A stretch of 64,000 nucleotides of DNA from Protonemura montana (taxonomy: Eukaryota > Arthropoda > Insecta > Plecoptera > Nemouridae): positions 13,965,701 through 14,029,700 of the forward strand of contig OX387607.1 of NCBI GenBank assembly GCA_947568835.1. Direction: 5' to 3'. Positions 1 through 11,632 of this stretch are shown one piece after another. Within the stretch, counting starts at the first letter, position 1. The number at the start of each line of letters is the position of its first letter. A program made the translations under genes and the position numbers. The notes beneath the pieces are model-generated. The model was given only the letters and a program-made list of their open reading frames with translations. It had not been told where the DNA came from and did no database searches.

Positions 1-320
1 CCTCAAGACCATACCCTCTGTGCATCAGCGAAGTGATCTCTTATCAGTTATCACAAACACACGTTATTGTTCCGTTTTTCTCCTAAATTATAAAATAAAA
101 TACGTGTATTTATGTATGGGAAAAAAGGTAGAATGAAGATCTGATCTTTGGGTGGTCTTTAAAAATGATCTTTAAATTGAAAGTTGGTTAAAGCATAAAT
201 ATAAAATGATAAACTATACACAAAGCAAAATTTGTAGGAAATTTTTTAAATTAGCAGATCTACCACCCACTTTCGCTACACCACTCACTACTCTGGCCTA
301 ATTCGAAACCGTTTCCACAG
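1..320 (+). other. SUPV3L1 intron (3' part)
   Basis: AT-rich intronic sequence. It ends in the acceptor gtttccacag just before the first visible SUPV3L1 exon. I see no coding exon here; the preceding helicase exons must lie left of the window. Confidence 0.6.
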
Positions 321-3249
321 GGCCATGTAACCACCTTCAAGCCCGCCGACCTAATAACTCTGAAAGGTCTCTTATCCCGACCACCTGAACCCATAACGAA
401 AGCCGGCCTACACCCGACGGCTGACCAGATCGAACTCTACGCCTACCACCTACCCAACTCAACGCTATCCAACCTGATGGACATCTTCGTGTCCCTCTCC
501 ACCGTCGACGACTCTATGTACTTCATGTGCAACACCGACGACTTCAAGTTCCTGGCAGACATGATTCAACACGTGCCGTTGCCGCTGAGGGCGCGGTACG
601 TGTTCTGCTGTGCTCCGATCAACAAGAAGATGCCTTTTGTCTGTACGATGTTCTTGAAGTTTGCTCGGCAGTACAGCAAGAACGAGGCGCTGACGTTCGA
701 CTGGCTGTGTAGGCACATAGGGTGGCCGTTCAGTTCGCCGAAGACGATACTGGATTTGGTGCATTTGGAGTCGGTGTTTGACGTTTTGGACCTCTACCTC
801 TGGTTCAGGTAGGTTTTTGCTTTTTGTATCGTTTAGTTCTTGTTCAAAAGAACTACTTTCTGTTTAGTTGTTGCAAGACAGTTCAGAAATGTTTCAACGA
901 TTAATTATAATTTAACGTGCCGTGGGTGTGTACGACGGATAATTGCATGTGGGAAGAAGTTGAGAGAAGAGAGGAAGCACAATTGTCAGAGGTTAAATGA
1001 ATATTGCAACATGTGAGCAATCACATTGTTGTCTTTCATGTGAAATTTAAAACGAAACGATTTTTAGCGTGACTTTTTCTCGTTGTCAAACAATTTTCTT
1101 TTGTTTAGCTGAGAAACATCACATATTTTTGCCTATTTAGAAGAATTAGCAGTAATTTCTAGAAGTTGTTGTGTTGGTGAAAATTTTAAAAGTTCAGTCA
1201 GCAAATTTAACCAAAATCAGAACTTTTGTTTTGTTCGATGTGTGAACAAACAGGAAAACTCTAAAACTCTTTTGTAGCTGCTAAAATCTGTATGATCATT
1301 GGGTTTATAGGTTTAGTCAGAGTATCTGCGCTAATATCATGCTGTCCTCTCAAAAATTGTTGTATGATGACTACTATCGTTGAGTTTATGTTGAGCTACC
1401 TGCAGAGCAAACAAGCCGCCTATACGTGGTAATGGAAGACAAATACAGATGGAGCTTGCAGCAGTTCTTTTTAACAAACCTCTACAATTAAATAATTACG
1501 ACTCAAAATATTGTTATATATCAATCGTTGAGTGAACAATTTTGATGATCATTTGAGCATGAATAATCTCAAAAGCAACCTACGAGAAATATCGAAATAA
1601 ATTTCATACAACGGTGACTAAACTAAACGGCGTCTTCCGGTACTCTTCATTTTTGTCGGTAAAGTAGCCGTTAACGTTCTGTCTCCACCTATAACCTGCA
1701 CACTCAACGCTACAATACTAACAACACTGGTCGACGCCTCACTGTCATTTTGAGTGTTAAGAAATTTCACTTTAGTCTTTCTCATAGAAAACTTCCATCT
1801 CTATCTGGTTCACGCTCAATTGATCTTCATTAATGCTAACCTCAACGACTTATATACATGCATCGATATTTCGAGCTGTTATTTATCAAGTTGCAGAGGT
1901 TTTTTAAAAATGACAGTTGCAAGCGTCAGCAACTTCATCACTTAGGCTGGAGAAAATTTGACATTTGACAAAAACTCAATGTTGTAATTTGCTTCAAAAT
2001 ATCTCCTCATGACGTGCACTACTGGTTTCCAGCTATCGGTTTCTGGATTTGTTCCCGAGCGCCGGCTTGGTACGGGACATGCAGACGGAGCTGGACTCAA
2101 TGATTCAGGACGGAGTTTTCCAGCTCACGAGGTTGCTCAAGAACTCGGAGAACGCCAGCAGCCACGGCGGGTCCAGCATCGACGAGGACGACTTCACAAT
2201 CAACGCAAACAAGCAGGCGTATCACAGAGGTTAGTTCGGTCGCTTTTTACCAGGGATTTCGTGTATATTTAAGATCGAATTCTTAGTTGTCAATTTCCAG
2301 CCGGGAGCAGACTCTTCAAATAAATCCATGTATAGAATTGATTGAAATAGGTATGCCTTTGGGCACCCTGGCCAGTTCCATGCAGAGAATCCCTGGTTTC
2401 AATTTCACTGCTTGCTCCTGTGGGAATTAACAACTGCATATTTTAGCTGGGTCCCTGACTCCAAAATCACTTCCCGGATAACAAAGAAATCCCTGATTGT
2501 CATCAGTTTATTTTAGAAGTCCTCCAACTGGCAGAAAGAAGGGACATTTCAAGTCTTTACACTAGGTTCATACCCTTGTGTTCACTGAAAGCATCATGCA
2601 TGATATTGATAGCCCATTGAACACATTACAAGGTCAACCAATATCCCTGACATTGATCTGTCAATGCAGTGTGCCAGCATTGGGATTATAGTTGGCCAGT
2701 CTTTGCAAAAATTACCAACTGATTGCTTCTTTACTCTCAGAAATGGTAGCCTTGAAGTGGAGTCACCATCATTGCTAGTGTTAAGAAATTTAGTTTTGCT
2801 ATTTCTTGCAGGTTTTTCACTTTTTGAGATTGGTTTTTGGCTATTTTTGCTTTTTATTTACATGTATCAATATTTTTAGTCATACTTATGAAGTTTTAGA
2901 GGCTTGTTAAAAGAGCAGCTGCAGAGATCATAGCGTGGTCACAACCGTTAACAAGTGTTGGAAGTTTATTAACTCTGCAGAAAGTTAAAAATGAATCCAA
3001 TGTCATCAATGCTGCAGCGCTCGTTCTCTTTACTGTCTTTAATCGTTGGTTGGAAAATCGTTTACAGGATCCAAGAGCGGTGAGGCGGTTGGCAGAGGGC
3101 GTCTGACAGAGCGGCTGCTGGCGCAGGGATTGCTCACGCCAAACATGCTGCAAGAGCTACGCAGAGAATGGAACCAAACAAAGCCAGACCCAAACGATCC
3201 CGAGCCAAACAATCCCAAGGCTCGCAGGAAACGCAAGACTACAAAGTAG
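321..3249 (+). CDS. SUPV3L1: SUPV3L1, ATP-dependent RNA helicase, C-terminal part (three exons)
   Basis: This is the C-terminal 288 residues of the mitochondrial RNA/DNA helicase SUV3, which unwinds RNA for degradation with PNPase. Exons: 321-808, 2033-2229, 3068-3249, joined in matching phases 2 and 1 with GT-AG borders. The first exon begins [11 protein letters not shown] and carries the blocks [30 protein letters not shown] and [16 protein letters not shown], which I recognise from animal SUV3. The second continues [18 protein letters not shown]. The third holds the C-terminal block [19 protein letters not shown] and ends in a basic tail RRKRKTTK. The family is about 790 residues, so the DEAD-like motor domains lie outside the window to the left. 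Both introns carry dispersed repeats. The coding frame shows no break. The assignment is by remembered similarity, without a search. Confidence 0.93.
1300..1690 (+). repeat. Dispersed repeat family R1, copy in SUPV3L1 intron
   Basis: R1 is my label for a repeat seen about ten times in the window. Shared blocks in order: TTTAGTCAGAGT, GAGCAAACAAGCC, ACGTGGTAATGG, CTACAATTAAATAAT, ACGAGAAATATCGAAAT and GTCTTCCGGTACTC. It has no open frame. It looks like a non-autonomous element whose class I cannot assign. Confidence 0.7.
1741..1935 (-). repeat. R1 fragment, inverted
   Basis: Reverse-oriented diverged R1 fragment: minus-strand blocks for the region around CTACAATTAAATAAT and the lead-in to the GAGCGTAAACC stretch. 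It lies next to the copy at 1300-1690 in opposite orientation. A third fragment lies near 2775-2925. Confidence 0.45.
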
Positions 3250-3463
3250 AAAAACCTTGCAAGTCACAACATTACGGTTCGATTTGAGAGTTATGCACCA
3301 TTTTTATAAGAATATATTTTTAATTAGTATTTTCAAGAGCGTCAGTTTATATTTTTGTTTGGCTGCTAGCGAGTGATCTGATTGCGTGAAGGAACCTACA
3401 TGTTAGTGACAGAGTTGTCTACGAATTTCTAGTTAATCATAATGAGATCATTGTTTGCTTGGT

Positions 3464-3469
3464 AATAAA
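3464..3469 (+). promoter_or_regulatory. poly(A) signal of SUPV3L1
   Basis: AATAAA lies 215 nt after the SUPV3L1 stop codon and is the first canonical signal on this strand. Confidence 0.65.
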
Positions 3470-3772
3470 GACAAACAGTTGATAAAAAAAACAGTTTTAT
3501 TTCATTTTTTTTTATAAAAAACTTGTTCTTCAATGAATGTCTTAGTGGCCGTTCTCCGTTTTATTGTTTTGAATTGAACAGGTAAATAATGGTTTGTAAT
3601 ATTGATCCAGTTTGAGTTAATTAACTTTTTTTAAATGTGTTGGAACATCTACACCAAAGACCATATCTACACCACCCTAAAGAACCACCCTAAGAGTAAA
3701 GCATTTGTCAATCACGGTCGTGAAATCGCATTTAATGAGCACTTTGTTTGCGTCCGAGATGCCATGGTACCT

Positions 3773-3778
3773 TTTATT
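3773..3778 (-). promoter_or_regulatory. Possible poly(A) signal of the zinc-finger gene
   Basis: AATAAA on the minus strand, about 580 nt after the zinc-finger stop codon. A second copy lies at 3496-3501, close to the SUPV3L1 signal on the other strand. If that one is used, the two 3' ends nearly overlap. Confidence 0.4.
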
Positions 3779-3895
3779 GATAGCAACCTACCAACTTACT
3801 AACAAACAATCACAGTAATTAATAGAAGCACATTATCATAATATGTAGAACGATTAACAACTTACCTTCAACTAAATACTTCAGCATTTTGGCAC

Positions 3896-3912
3896 CCTAA
3901 CCTAACCTAACC
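3896..3912. repeat. Short interstitial (CCTAA)n tract
   Basis: Three CCTAA units plus two bases, matching the canonical arthropod telomere repeat TTAGG. It is too short to be a telomere. Confidence 0.5.
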
Positions 3913-4360
3913 GCTGTACAGGTCATATCTACATTACATGTTGATTTGCTATGATATAACATTTCAAATATTTGTGAACTCAGTTTCAGACTGATTGGAA
4001 TAAATTTAACGGAGAATAGTTAACAAAAAATAACAACAATGATGATACTTTCCTCTGATAACACTTAATTTCTTGAGGTAGCACATTATATGGGCACTAG
4101 TGGTTGGAAATGTTGTCCCACGTGCTACTCTTGTCATTTCATCAACTCAATTGGCACTACCAATAATTTTCCTTTTCCTCCTTCCCCTTACTAATAATGA
4201 TTAACAGCTGTTTTTTTACCTGAATTGGTAGGGGTGCTAGTGCTAAACTGAATTTCAACTGAGTTTTGCAATTGGGGTTAATATTTGTGGGATTCTTAAT
4301 AGCAAAATTATTAGGTTCTTTTTTTTTCTACCTAAAACACCTGACGAAGAGTTGGATATT

Positions 4361-7240
4361 TTAGTCTTTGCCTTCTTCAGAGTAGTGTTGCTGAAGTTCT
4401 ATTGAACTTTCTAGGGCGTCGCTTGTGTGCTGTGTTTTGCGGTGGGCGTAGAAGTTACTCGGACTGGCAAATGTTCTTGGGCAATGAGGACAGCTGTAGG
4501 GTTTCAGTCCGGTGTGCTGGACTTTGTGAGTCTGCAATGGAATACAGTTTATTCAGAGCAATGTTTGGTTTGGTTAGAAGAACAAAGAACGAAGAATGCA
4601 GTAACATCTGTGCAGGTTTGACATTTCAAATTTTTTTTGTAGCTTCCTTCTGCATTTTTTCCTTGGTATGCCTCAAATATTCAAAAAAAATTAGAGTTCT
4701 ACAGAGTGTCAATCGGCTATCTTGTTTCGACTCAATATCTTAAAATATTTACATTTTTTCACTCTTTCGAGACATACATATTGAAAAGTATTTGGTAATA
4801 TAATTAAATGTAAATTAATTTTCAGGTTGTCCTTAAAAAATTATCATTTTGTTAAAAGTGTTCATTATGACTTCACCAGAAATACACAACTTGTACCTAT
4901 GGCTTACTGTGTCAAGATACAAGAACAAATAAAATACCACAAAAGAACATCTCTGTGAAACAAACGGTATACAAACTATAAAGTAACAACCTTGAGATCT
5001 CGCAACGTCTTGAATGTGCGCTGACAAAGCAGACAAGCGTGCGGCCTTTCGTCGCTGTGGCTTAACATGTGACTGCGCAAATTGTTTGCCGTGCTGCATG
5101 TCTTGGTGCAAACCACGCACTCGTGAACTTGGCCCTCGTGGATCTTCTTGTGGATCTGAAGGACCTTTTCATTCTTCAACCTGGAGCACAGGATAGTAGA
5201 TCTGATCCATTTGAAACGACTTCTAGCTTAGCGTAACCCCACTCTTGCACTATCCCTTGAAGCAGTCATTATCTCTAAAAATTAAGTAAGACCAGTTATC
5301 TATTTTTCCTAAAATTTTGTCATAACTTCAAAAATTCTTGCCACCCTAATCACGAGGAAAAACGGTCAACGTTGACGTTTTTCAGGCTTCTAGGCTCTTT
5401 GGAAAAAATATTCCATAAAAAAAGTACAGTTATTTTCTTGACCTCTAGCTCCAAGTACATTAAACGGGCAGAAGAAAAGTGTCATACTCTGTAGTCTGTA
5501 AGAAATTTGTGCCCAAATCACAACAACAAAAGATATAATTAATTCCGGCTGAAATGTTCCAATAACATAGAGCCTTTTTATGCCGAGAAATCTTTCTATA
5601 GCAGCTTACTCATACTCTGCATTTCACCTTTCCATCTTCTTCACATATCTTTCAAGTCTAAATTTTCTTTATCTGTGCTTAAAATATTTTCTGTTTGGTT
5701 CCAAGAACTTACCAAGTCCCGCAGTAGTCACACTGCACCTTCTTTCGTGCCTGGTGTGTGGTCAAGTGGTAGGTCAGCGCCCCTTTGATTGGGAACGTCT
5801 TGGCACAGACAGGGCAGGCAAACGGCCGCTTTTGGTCATGCACATGCTTCTGATGGTTGAACAGAGTGCTGGCGTAGCCAAACCTGCCGAATGGCACGCC
5901 ACCGTAGAGATGGTTTTTAAAAAGAGTTTTAAAATGTCTTCCATAGGAATTAAACGATACCTACCTTTTCTAAAATAACAATTTAGGTTTTTTTATTTTT
6001 TATACTGGTAGTTAAGCTATTGCCTGCCTACAACAAAATTTACTGCTAAACTAACCGGTTCTTTAATTAAAATTGTATTTATTTTTTAAATTAAAAAGCG
6101 TCACAGAAAGGTACCCACCTTTTTCCACATATGTCGCACACATAATTCAGTCGTTCTGCTTCCGGCAGGTGAGTTCTTTCGTGTTTGACCATGTTGAATT
6201 TGGTCCCGAACCCTTTGCTGCAATGCTGACATCGGTGTGGTCTTTCCGAGTCTGGCAGGTGACGGTTGGTGTGGATGGCCAGGCTGTTTTTGGTGGTGAA
6301 CTGCTTTGAGCAGTGTGAGCATGCAAATTCAGGCTCGGTATTTGTAGAATGTTGCTTCGAGTGTACTGAATAACTGGTTGCATTTTCAAATGTTTTTCCA
6401 CATTCTAAGCAACTGGAGAGAAAATTAAGTTTCTGTACCAAGATATTTGGCTAGATGTCACTGGTTTACTACAGTGAAATCTAGCAGTGTACATTTACAA
6501 TTGTAAGAGAATAATAAATAACAATTACAGTTTACAAATCACAAAACAGAAAAAGTGCCAAATGGTTAATAACTGCACGGAGAGGAAAGATAGAATCACA
6601 ACTTAACTCAGTTAAATCGGCCAAGTTGGAAGTTTAAATGCAATTCTAAACTCATTAGTCATGATCAAGACAAGAGCCGAAACATTGTTCATCATTTGCC
6701 ATTATCCAGTAGAATTTAAACATTTGAATTTGCAGGGACGCCGGAGGGAGTACAACTACTAAAATCTTTAGAACAACTTCCACACTGTGAGTACCTACAC
6801 AGTGTCAGACAGTACACTATAGACAGTAAGGTACCTAACGTAAGAACTGTTTATTATCGCAGCTGACAATAATTTCCAAAATTTTGGAAAAATGATTCAA
6901 ATCCTGATTATAGGATTTGACTAATTCCTCTCAGTCTGTCAGAAATGTAGAGCAAAACTTATTATCTAAATCGGCTAGCACCAACTTGTTTTGTTTTTAC
7001 CCGTGGTTATTACCTGTATGCAGGGTTATGTTCTAGTAAGTGTTTCAACATATCTTGGGGACGCCTGAGAGACAGATTACAGCATTCAAATACATCTGCC
7101 TGATGCTCTGTCTTCCAATGTTCTACAAATGTTTTATAAAGGTTGAATGTAGGTAGGTTTTCACACTTGGGACATTGAAGTTCAAAGAAGTTTGTGATAA
7201 TATAGTCTTCTTGTGCAAGTACTATGCCATGGTTGAACAT
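4361..7240 (-). CDS. C2H2 zinc-finger protein, five exons, 350 aa
   Basis: A probable DNA-binding nuclear protein. Exons on the minus strand: 7240-7014, 6412-6119, 5883-5713, 5180-4991, 4531-4361; phases 2, 2, 2 and 0 all match. Nine canonical C2H2 fingers follow one another, for example CLECGKTFENATSYSVHSKQ-H, CSHCSKQF, CQHCSKGF, CDICGKRF, CPVCAKTF, CDYCGTWL, CVVCTKTC, CLLCQRTF and CPHCPRTF. Introns 2, 3 and 4 cut through fingers, and joining the exons restores C-x2-C-x12-H spacing each time, which supports the model strongly. The N-terminal CPKC and FECC motifs are degenerate fingers. I see no ZAD, BTB or KRAB domain. The ATG at 7240 has an in-frame stop upstream. An untranslated 5' exon is possible. 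I cannot assign an orthologue. Confidence 0.88.
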
Positions 7241-7640
7241 TTTTTTATTGGTACCTTCTTCTACAGAGCCCTAGTCAGCGTTCGTGGGAAATTAGACTCA
7301 GCTTTCGCCTCCAATAACTCGGAACTGCTCGGAATTTCTCGGAATTGCTTCGAAAACTAAGTGAACAGACCGCAGTAAAAAAAGGGTATACAAAAGTAAC
7401 CAAAGCAAAATATTCCACCCTTAATACCGCATAAACGCACAAAGGAACATCCTTGAATTATTCACAGAAGAAAGAACGCGTGACAAGCTTTCGATCCGTG
7501 ATAGTCTTCATTTTTGACCCAGCCCTGGACCAAGGTTGCCCTGGACAAAAACGGGCTAATATTTACAAAAATATGGTTTTCATTTATTTGCTCGAAAATG
7601 AAGGAGGAAGGGTGGGGGGGGGGGGGGGGGGGAGAATTTT
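7241..7640. other. Upstream region of the zinc-finger gene
   Basis: Contains the tandem phrase CTCGGAATT (7318-7345) and a poly-G run at about 7613-7632. I see no recognisable core promoter motif. The promoter of the minus-strand gene should lie in or near here. Confidence 0.35.
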
Positions 7641-7830
7641 TTAATCGCTTGATGGTGTTCAGATCTTTGACTAGATTCCACATTACGAAGAGAACAAAAG
7701 CAAGAAGACGGCGGGAATCGAACACGGGCCCTGCCGCATTGCAATCGCATTTCTTAACCGCTCGACAACGAGAGCAGTTGGACATTAGTGAAGTTTTGAT
7801 GTTCATATACATTGTTAAACTATGAAGAAG
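7640..7830 (-). repeat. tRNA-derived SINE, family A, copy 1
   Basis: Minus-strand tRNA-like head at about 7705-7777 with an A box (GTCGAGCGGTTAAG) and a B box (GTTCGATTCCCG), of tRNA-Leu/Ser type. Flanking sequence, including GTGAAGTTTTGATGT, is shared with the copy at 12400-12580, so the unit is larger than the head. Confidence 0.65.
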
Positions 7831-7852
7831 AGAAGCATGTTCGTTATTAAAA

Positions 7853-8010
7853 GATATCTTGGTTACTTCCGGCGAGAAACTTTAGTTGGTTTAGTTCCGC
7901 AATTAATGACCGTTGGAGTGTAGCTCGTTGGTAAGCGCTATGCTTCGTGTCGCGGAGGTGATGCGTTCGGTTCCCGGCGGAGTAGCTTTTTTGTTTCTTA
8001 CCATCGAAGT
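7853..8010 (+). repeat. tRNA-derived SINE, family B, copy 1
   Basis: Plus-strand tRNA-like head at about 7912-7982: TAGCTCGTTGGTAAGCG (A box) and GCGTTCGGTTCCCG (B box). The leader GGTTACTTCCGGCGAGAA is shared with the copy at 13605-13730. Confidence 0.65.
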
Positions 8011-8093
8011 AGATATCATTTGACCAAGTGAGTGTAGTACCAATTTCTGCCAACGGGTGGCTCTAATGCTAGTTTTGTTCCCATGTTCTTATA

Positions 8094-8170
8094 CAGTGTC
8101 GGACTGGCCAGAGCAGCCAGGTGGCAAATGCCGCCGGGGCCTCCAGCCGGCCGGGGCCCCTGGGGCCCCC
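8094..8170 (+). repeat. Possible hAT-type transposon end
   Basis: CAGTGTCGGACTGGCC followed by a GC-rich stretch resembles termini of non-autonomous hAT elements. I could not find a matching opposite end or an 8-bp target duplication, so this is probably a fragment. Confidence 0.3.
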
Positions 8171-8430
8171 ATTTACAATAAGGAAGTTTTTTAAAACATT
8201 TTTTAATTTATAGTCATTTGATTATGTTGTCTTAATGTTGCAAATAGCCAGTGCTTGTTATCATTGAGCCACGCTGCCCTGATGGCAACAGGTTGGTGGA
8301 AGAACGTATATAAACACTTGATTTTAGACTTGGTAAAAAAAAAATCATGAAAGTTATATTTCGGATCATCTCTCCCCATCCCTTCACTTGATCCATGTTC
8401 CAGGTGAAGGGCTTTGAAAGACAAAAGTAG

Positions 8431-8500
8431 GACGAGCCGGGTAGCGAACTGCGGACTCCATGCATTGGAACTCACGACCATCCCACTGCGCTACGAGAAC
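8431..8500 (-). repeat. tRNA-like sequence
   Basis: The minus strand reads TAGCGCAGTGGGATGG (A-box-like), then CAGTTCGCTACCCG (decayed B box) 38 bases further on. It is a decayed SINE head or tRNA pseudogene; I saw no second copy in the window. Confidence 0.5.
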
Positions 8501-9329
8501 ACATATGCTGTCACTGATTTGTTATCAACATGCAAGTCAATAAAACAAGATGTAAACAAATCACTTCTAGCAGTAATATTTATGTGTGAATCCTGATGGG
8601 TAGGCCACTCATCGTACACGTGTGCACTGACGTCGTGTTTACAGTCCAGGCGTTGGGTGTGCAGTCACTTCAATTTCCACTCAAAAAATATTGAAAAATT
8701 AATGGACGTTTTTTACGTTTCTTACGTTTATTCTTGATTTTTGAACATTCGCCCATACTGTGGTCTATGGGGTAGTTTGCACCCCCGAACACGATTGGCT
8801 ATTATGGGCACGATTCCGTTATTTTATAGCTTCAAGGTTGGCAGCTCAGAAAGGTGGGTACACGGGTTACCGACCGATGGCCGTGATTTATCGACATTTT
8901 AATTGATCAAGTACATTTGATGATTTGATATCCAACAGATTGCGTTTGCGATCACTGTGTGCTTTAACTCGACTGCTGTTTCGGTGATACTTGTTTGGTA
9001 TGGTTGACCAGGAGACCTGCCTTCGAACAACGGGGTTCGACTGGCGTTCCTCCAGTCGGGCTTCAAGACTTGCATTTTCGCGTCAGATCGTGGCAACTGG
9101 TGAAAGCCCATATTTTTGGAGTGGCCATGGCCTCAGGACTGCTTGGTGTTGGGGTCAGGTCCGGCATTAGTCGGCATTTGCGGAGCAGTCGCGCTCCGCA
9201 AATTTGCAGATATACACACATAGTTGCAAATATATACGTGGATATATGTCATGATAAGCTAAATACTACCAAAGTAAAATCGAAAAGATATAAAAAATGT
9301 ACAAGTCTAGAGTGTAGTTTCAATTTTTT

Positions 9330-9343
9330 CCACCAGGTGGCAC
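9330..9343 (+). promoter_or_regulatory. CTCF-like motif in inverted repeat, left arm
   Basis: CCACCAGGTGGCAC fits the animal CTCF core CCASYAGRKGGCRS at all 14 positions. Binding is inference only. Confidence 0.4.
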
Positions 9344-10223
9344 TCGCGTCATTTTTTCCCTTAACACTAAGTCCTGTTCCTCTATACTTGTTGCTAGACT
9401 TAGGAGCTGCACACGGGGTATAGGTGGGGTTTGGGGTCGTGGGGACGGCCCACAAAATTGGCGGACGCGACTGGCGCGAAGCGCCAGGAGCGCCCGGCAA
9501 TTTTGCTACCGTCTAAATCACACGCCCAAAAAAGTGCAAAAGATCGACCCCTCAAACAGGTCTTGAAGACTCGTAAGGAAACGGATAACGTTTATCCGCA
9601 TTGTTCTTTCAATTCGTTTATATAATCTACAACTCCGACAGAAGTTTCTAAAAGAACCTACACGGGATTCGATCTCGGGACCCCTGACACATGGATTGCG
9701 TTCGCTAACCACACGTCCAACCGAGGATGTTCACGTCACAGGGTTATTTGGTATATATGAGACATCTTCGGTTGCAACTGTCTCAGGTGTCTCTTATAAA
9801 TATATCGATCAAACAAACATGCGACGTGAACATCATCGGATGGTCGTGTGGTTAGCGAACGCAATCCATGTGCCAGGGGTCCCGGGATCGAATCCCGTGA
9901 AGGTTCTTTTCGAAACTTCTGTCGGAGTTGTAGAACAACTCGTAGAAGACCTGCGTTGAAGAACAATTCGGATAAACGTTCTTCGTTTCCATACGAGTCT
10001 TCAAGACCTGTTTGCGGGATCGATCTTTTGCACTTTTTTGGGCGTGTGATTTAGACAGTAGCAAAATTGCCGGGCGCTCCTGGCGCTTCGCGCCAGTCGC
10101 ATCCGCCAATTTTGCGGGCCGTTCCCACGACCCCAAACCCCACCTATACCCCGTGTGCAGCTCCTAAGTCTAGCAACAAGTATAGAGGAACAGGACTTAG
10201 TGTTAAGGGAAAAAATGACGCGA

Positions 10224-10237
10224 GTGCCACCTGGTGG
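10224..10237 (-). promoter_or_regulatory. CTCF-like motif in inverted repeat, middle copy
   Basis: Same 14-base CTCF-like core on the minus strand, convergent with the motif at 9330. Confidence 0.4.
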
Positions 10238-10558
10238 AAAAAATTGAAACTACACTCTAGACTTGTACATTTTTTATATCTTTTCGATTTTACTTTGGTA
10301 GTTTTTAGCTTATCATGACAAGTCTAGAGTGTAGTTGTGTCTGTAGTGTAGTCTTCAAGACCTGATGGAGGGGTCGATCTTTTGCACTTATTTGGGCGTG
10401 TGATTTAGACAGTCGCAAAATTAGCGGACGCGACTGGCGCGAGGCGCCAGGAGTCGTTCCCACGACCCTAAACCCCACCTATACCCCGTGTGCAGCTCCT
10501 AAGTCTAGCAACAAGTATAGAGGAACAGGACTTAGTGTTAAGGGAAAAAATGACGCGA

Positions 10559-10572
10559 GTGCCACCTGGTGG
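10559..10572 (-). promoter_or_regulatory. CTCF-like motif in inverted repeat, outer copy
   Basis: Third copy of the same core, minus strand, 335 bp after the second. Confidence 0.4.
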
Positions 10573-10762
10573 AAAAAATTGAAACTACACTCTAGACTTG
10601 TACATTTTTTATATCTTTTCGATTTTACTTTGGTAGTTTTTAGCTCATCATGACATATATTCACGTATATATTTGCAACTATGTGTGTATATCTGCAAAT
10701 TTGCGGAGCGCGACTGCTCCGCAGTCAAAAAAAAAAAGAAAAGGTGTGAAACTGCAGTATGT

Positions 10763-10847
10763 TGAGCGGACGGGATTCGAATCCGGGACCCCGGCTATCT
10801 CATGATCATTAACAAGAGTGCCTTGTACCGCACGACCACGCAGACAT
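10763..10847 (-). repeat. tRNA-like sequence
   Basis: The minus strand has GCGTGGTCGTGCGGTACAAG (A-box side) and GGATTCGAATCCCG (B box). The T arm has a mismatch and the arm spacing is long, as in a class II tRNA. It reads as a SINE head or pseudogene. Confidence 0.55.
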
Positions 10848-10950
10848 CTAATTATTCATGCATTTTTATGGTATATGATTTCTTCAGACTGCAGCTACCA
10901 TATGTGAATAATTTGAATGTCGTATTCCAATAGAAAAAATATCCTACCAG

Positions 10951-11027
10951 TGAGCGGGATCGAACCATGTCACATCGAGGTTTGATGGTTCCGAAGTAAC
11001 GACATGTCCATTGTGCTACGCAGACGG
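10951..11027 (-). repeat. tRNA-like sequence
   Basis: Minus-strand head with GCGTAGCACAATGGACATG (A box) and GGTTCGATCCCGC (B box). It lies in the same orientation 100 bp after the previous one on the map but has a different body sequence. Confidence 0.55.
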
Positions 11028-11550
11028 TCGCACCTGTTGTGGTAAACGGAATATATTTTAATTTCATATCTGATGTCCCTGTTTACCGGGTTGACTATAG
11101 GCACATGTCACTGACGGCACTCAATGTATACTACGGTTCGGAGTCGCATTCTTCTTTGAGTTTCAGTGAACCATCATTTAAGAAATTCAAGATATTATGA
11201 CCGACTATGACCGACTTACGCAGCGAGCAAGAACTGGACCTGACCCCCGCACCAAGTAATGCAGGGGCAATCGTCCACTCCAAAGATACGGCCTACCACC
11301 AGTTGCCGCGATCTAGCGTGAAAGTGTCAGCTGATAGCGCCTAGGGTCTGACAGTGCCATAGAAGGTTATATACTAGTATCTTTGGATAGCGCCCTCTGC
11401 AGGGACGCGAGCCACACCCAGTTGCTGGTTTGTCGTTTTTTTTTTTTTTCCTTCTTATCCGACCCCGGCAGCATGGAGATCGCTTCACACTACATCGCCT
11501 CTGCCATGCACTATCAAAGATTGTGCAAGCTATGTCGTGAAGAACAAAAA

Positions 11551-11632
11551 GCGGCGCGTACAGGACTCGAACGCGGTCACATCCGAAATGCTCTTTCGAG
11601 GAGCGACTTTTCCAACCGGCCATCGAGACGAG
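11551..11632 (-). repeat. tRNA-like sequence
   Basis: Minus strand: CTCGATGGCCGGTTGG (A-box-like) and GCGTTCGAGTCCTG (B box). Confidence 0.5.

Larger units (their letters stand above)
3250..4360. other. Convergent 3' intergenic region
   Basis: Space between the stop codons of SUPV3L1 (+) and the zinc-finger gene (-). It contains the poly(A) signals of both, a short CCTAA tract and AT-rich sequence. I see no coding potential. Confidence 0.6.
9177..10723. repeat. Large compound inverted repeat
   Basis: The left arm (9177-9725) is inverted at 9839-10319. Part of it is repeated again in the same inverted orientation at 10321-10723, so the outermost ends (9177 and 10723) also pair. Each outer end is itself a hairpin (GCGGAGC/GCTCCGC). 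Each arm carries a second small palindrome (CTGGCGCGAAGCGCCAG). The inner ends of the two main arms are tRNA-like heads facing each other (9657-9725 on minus, 9839-9903 on plus) across a spacer of about 110 bp. No protein frame is conserved beyond what the repeat forces. Confidence 0.85.

Noticed and set aside
9249..10664. Near-identical short frames ending LVVFSLS or starting from the GC-rich block
   Set aside because: They are copies of the same non-coding inverted repeat read in several places. Similarity at the protein level follows from DNA identity.
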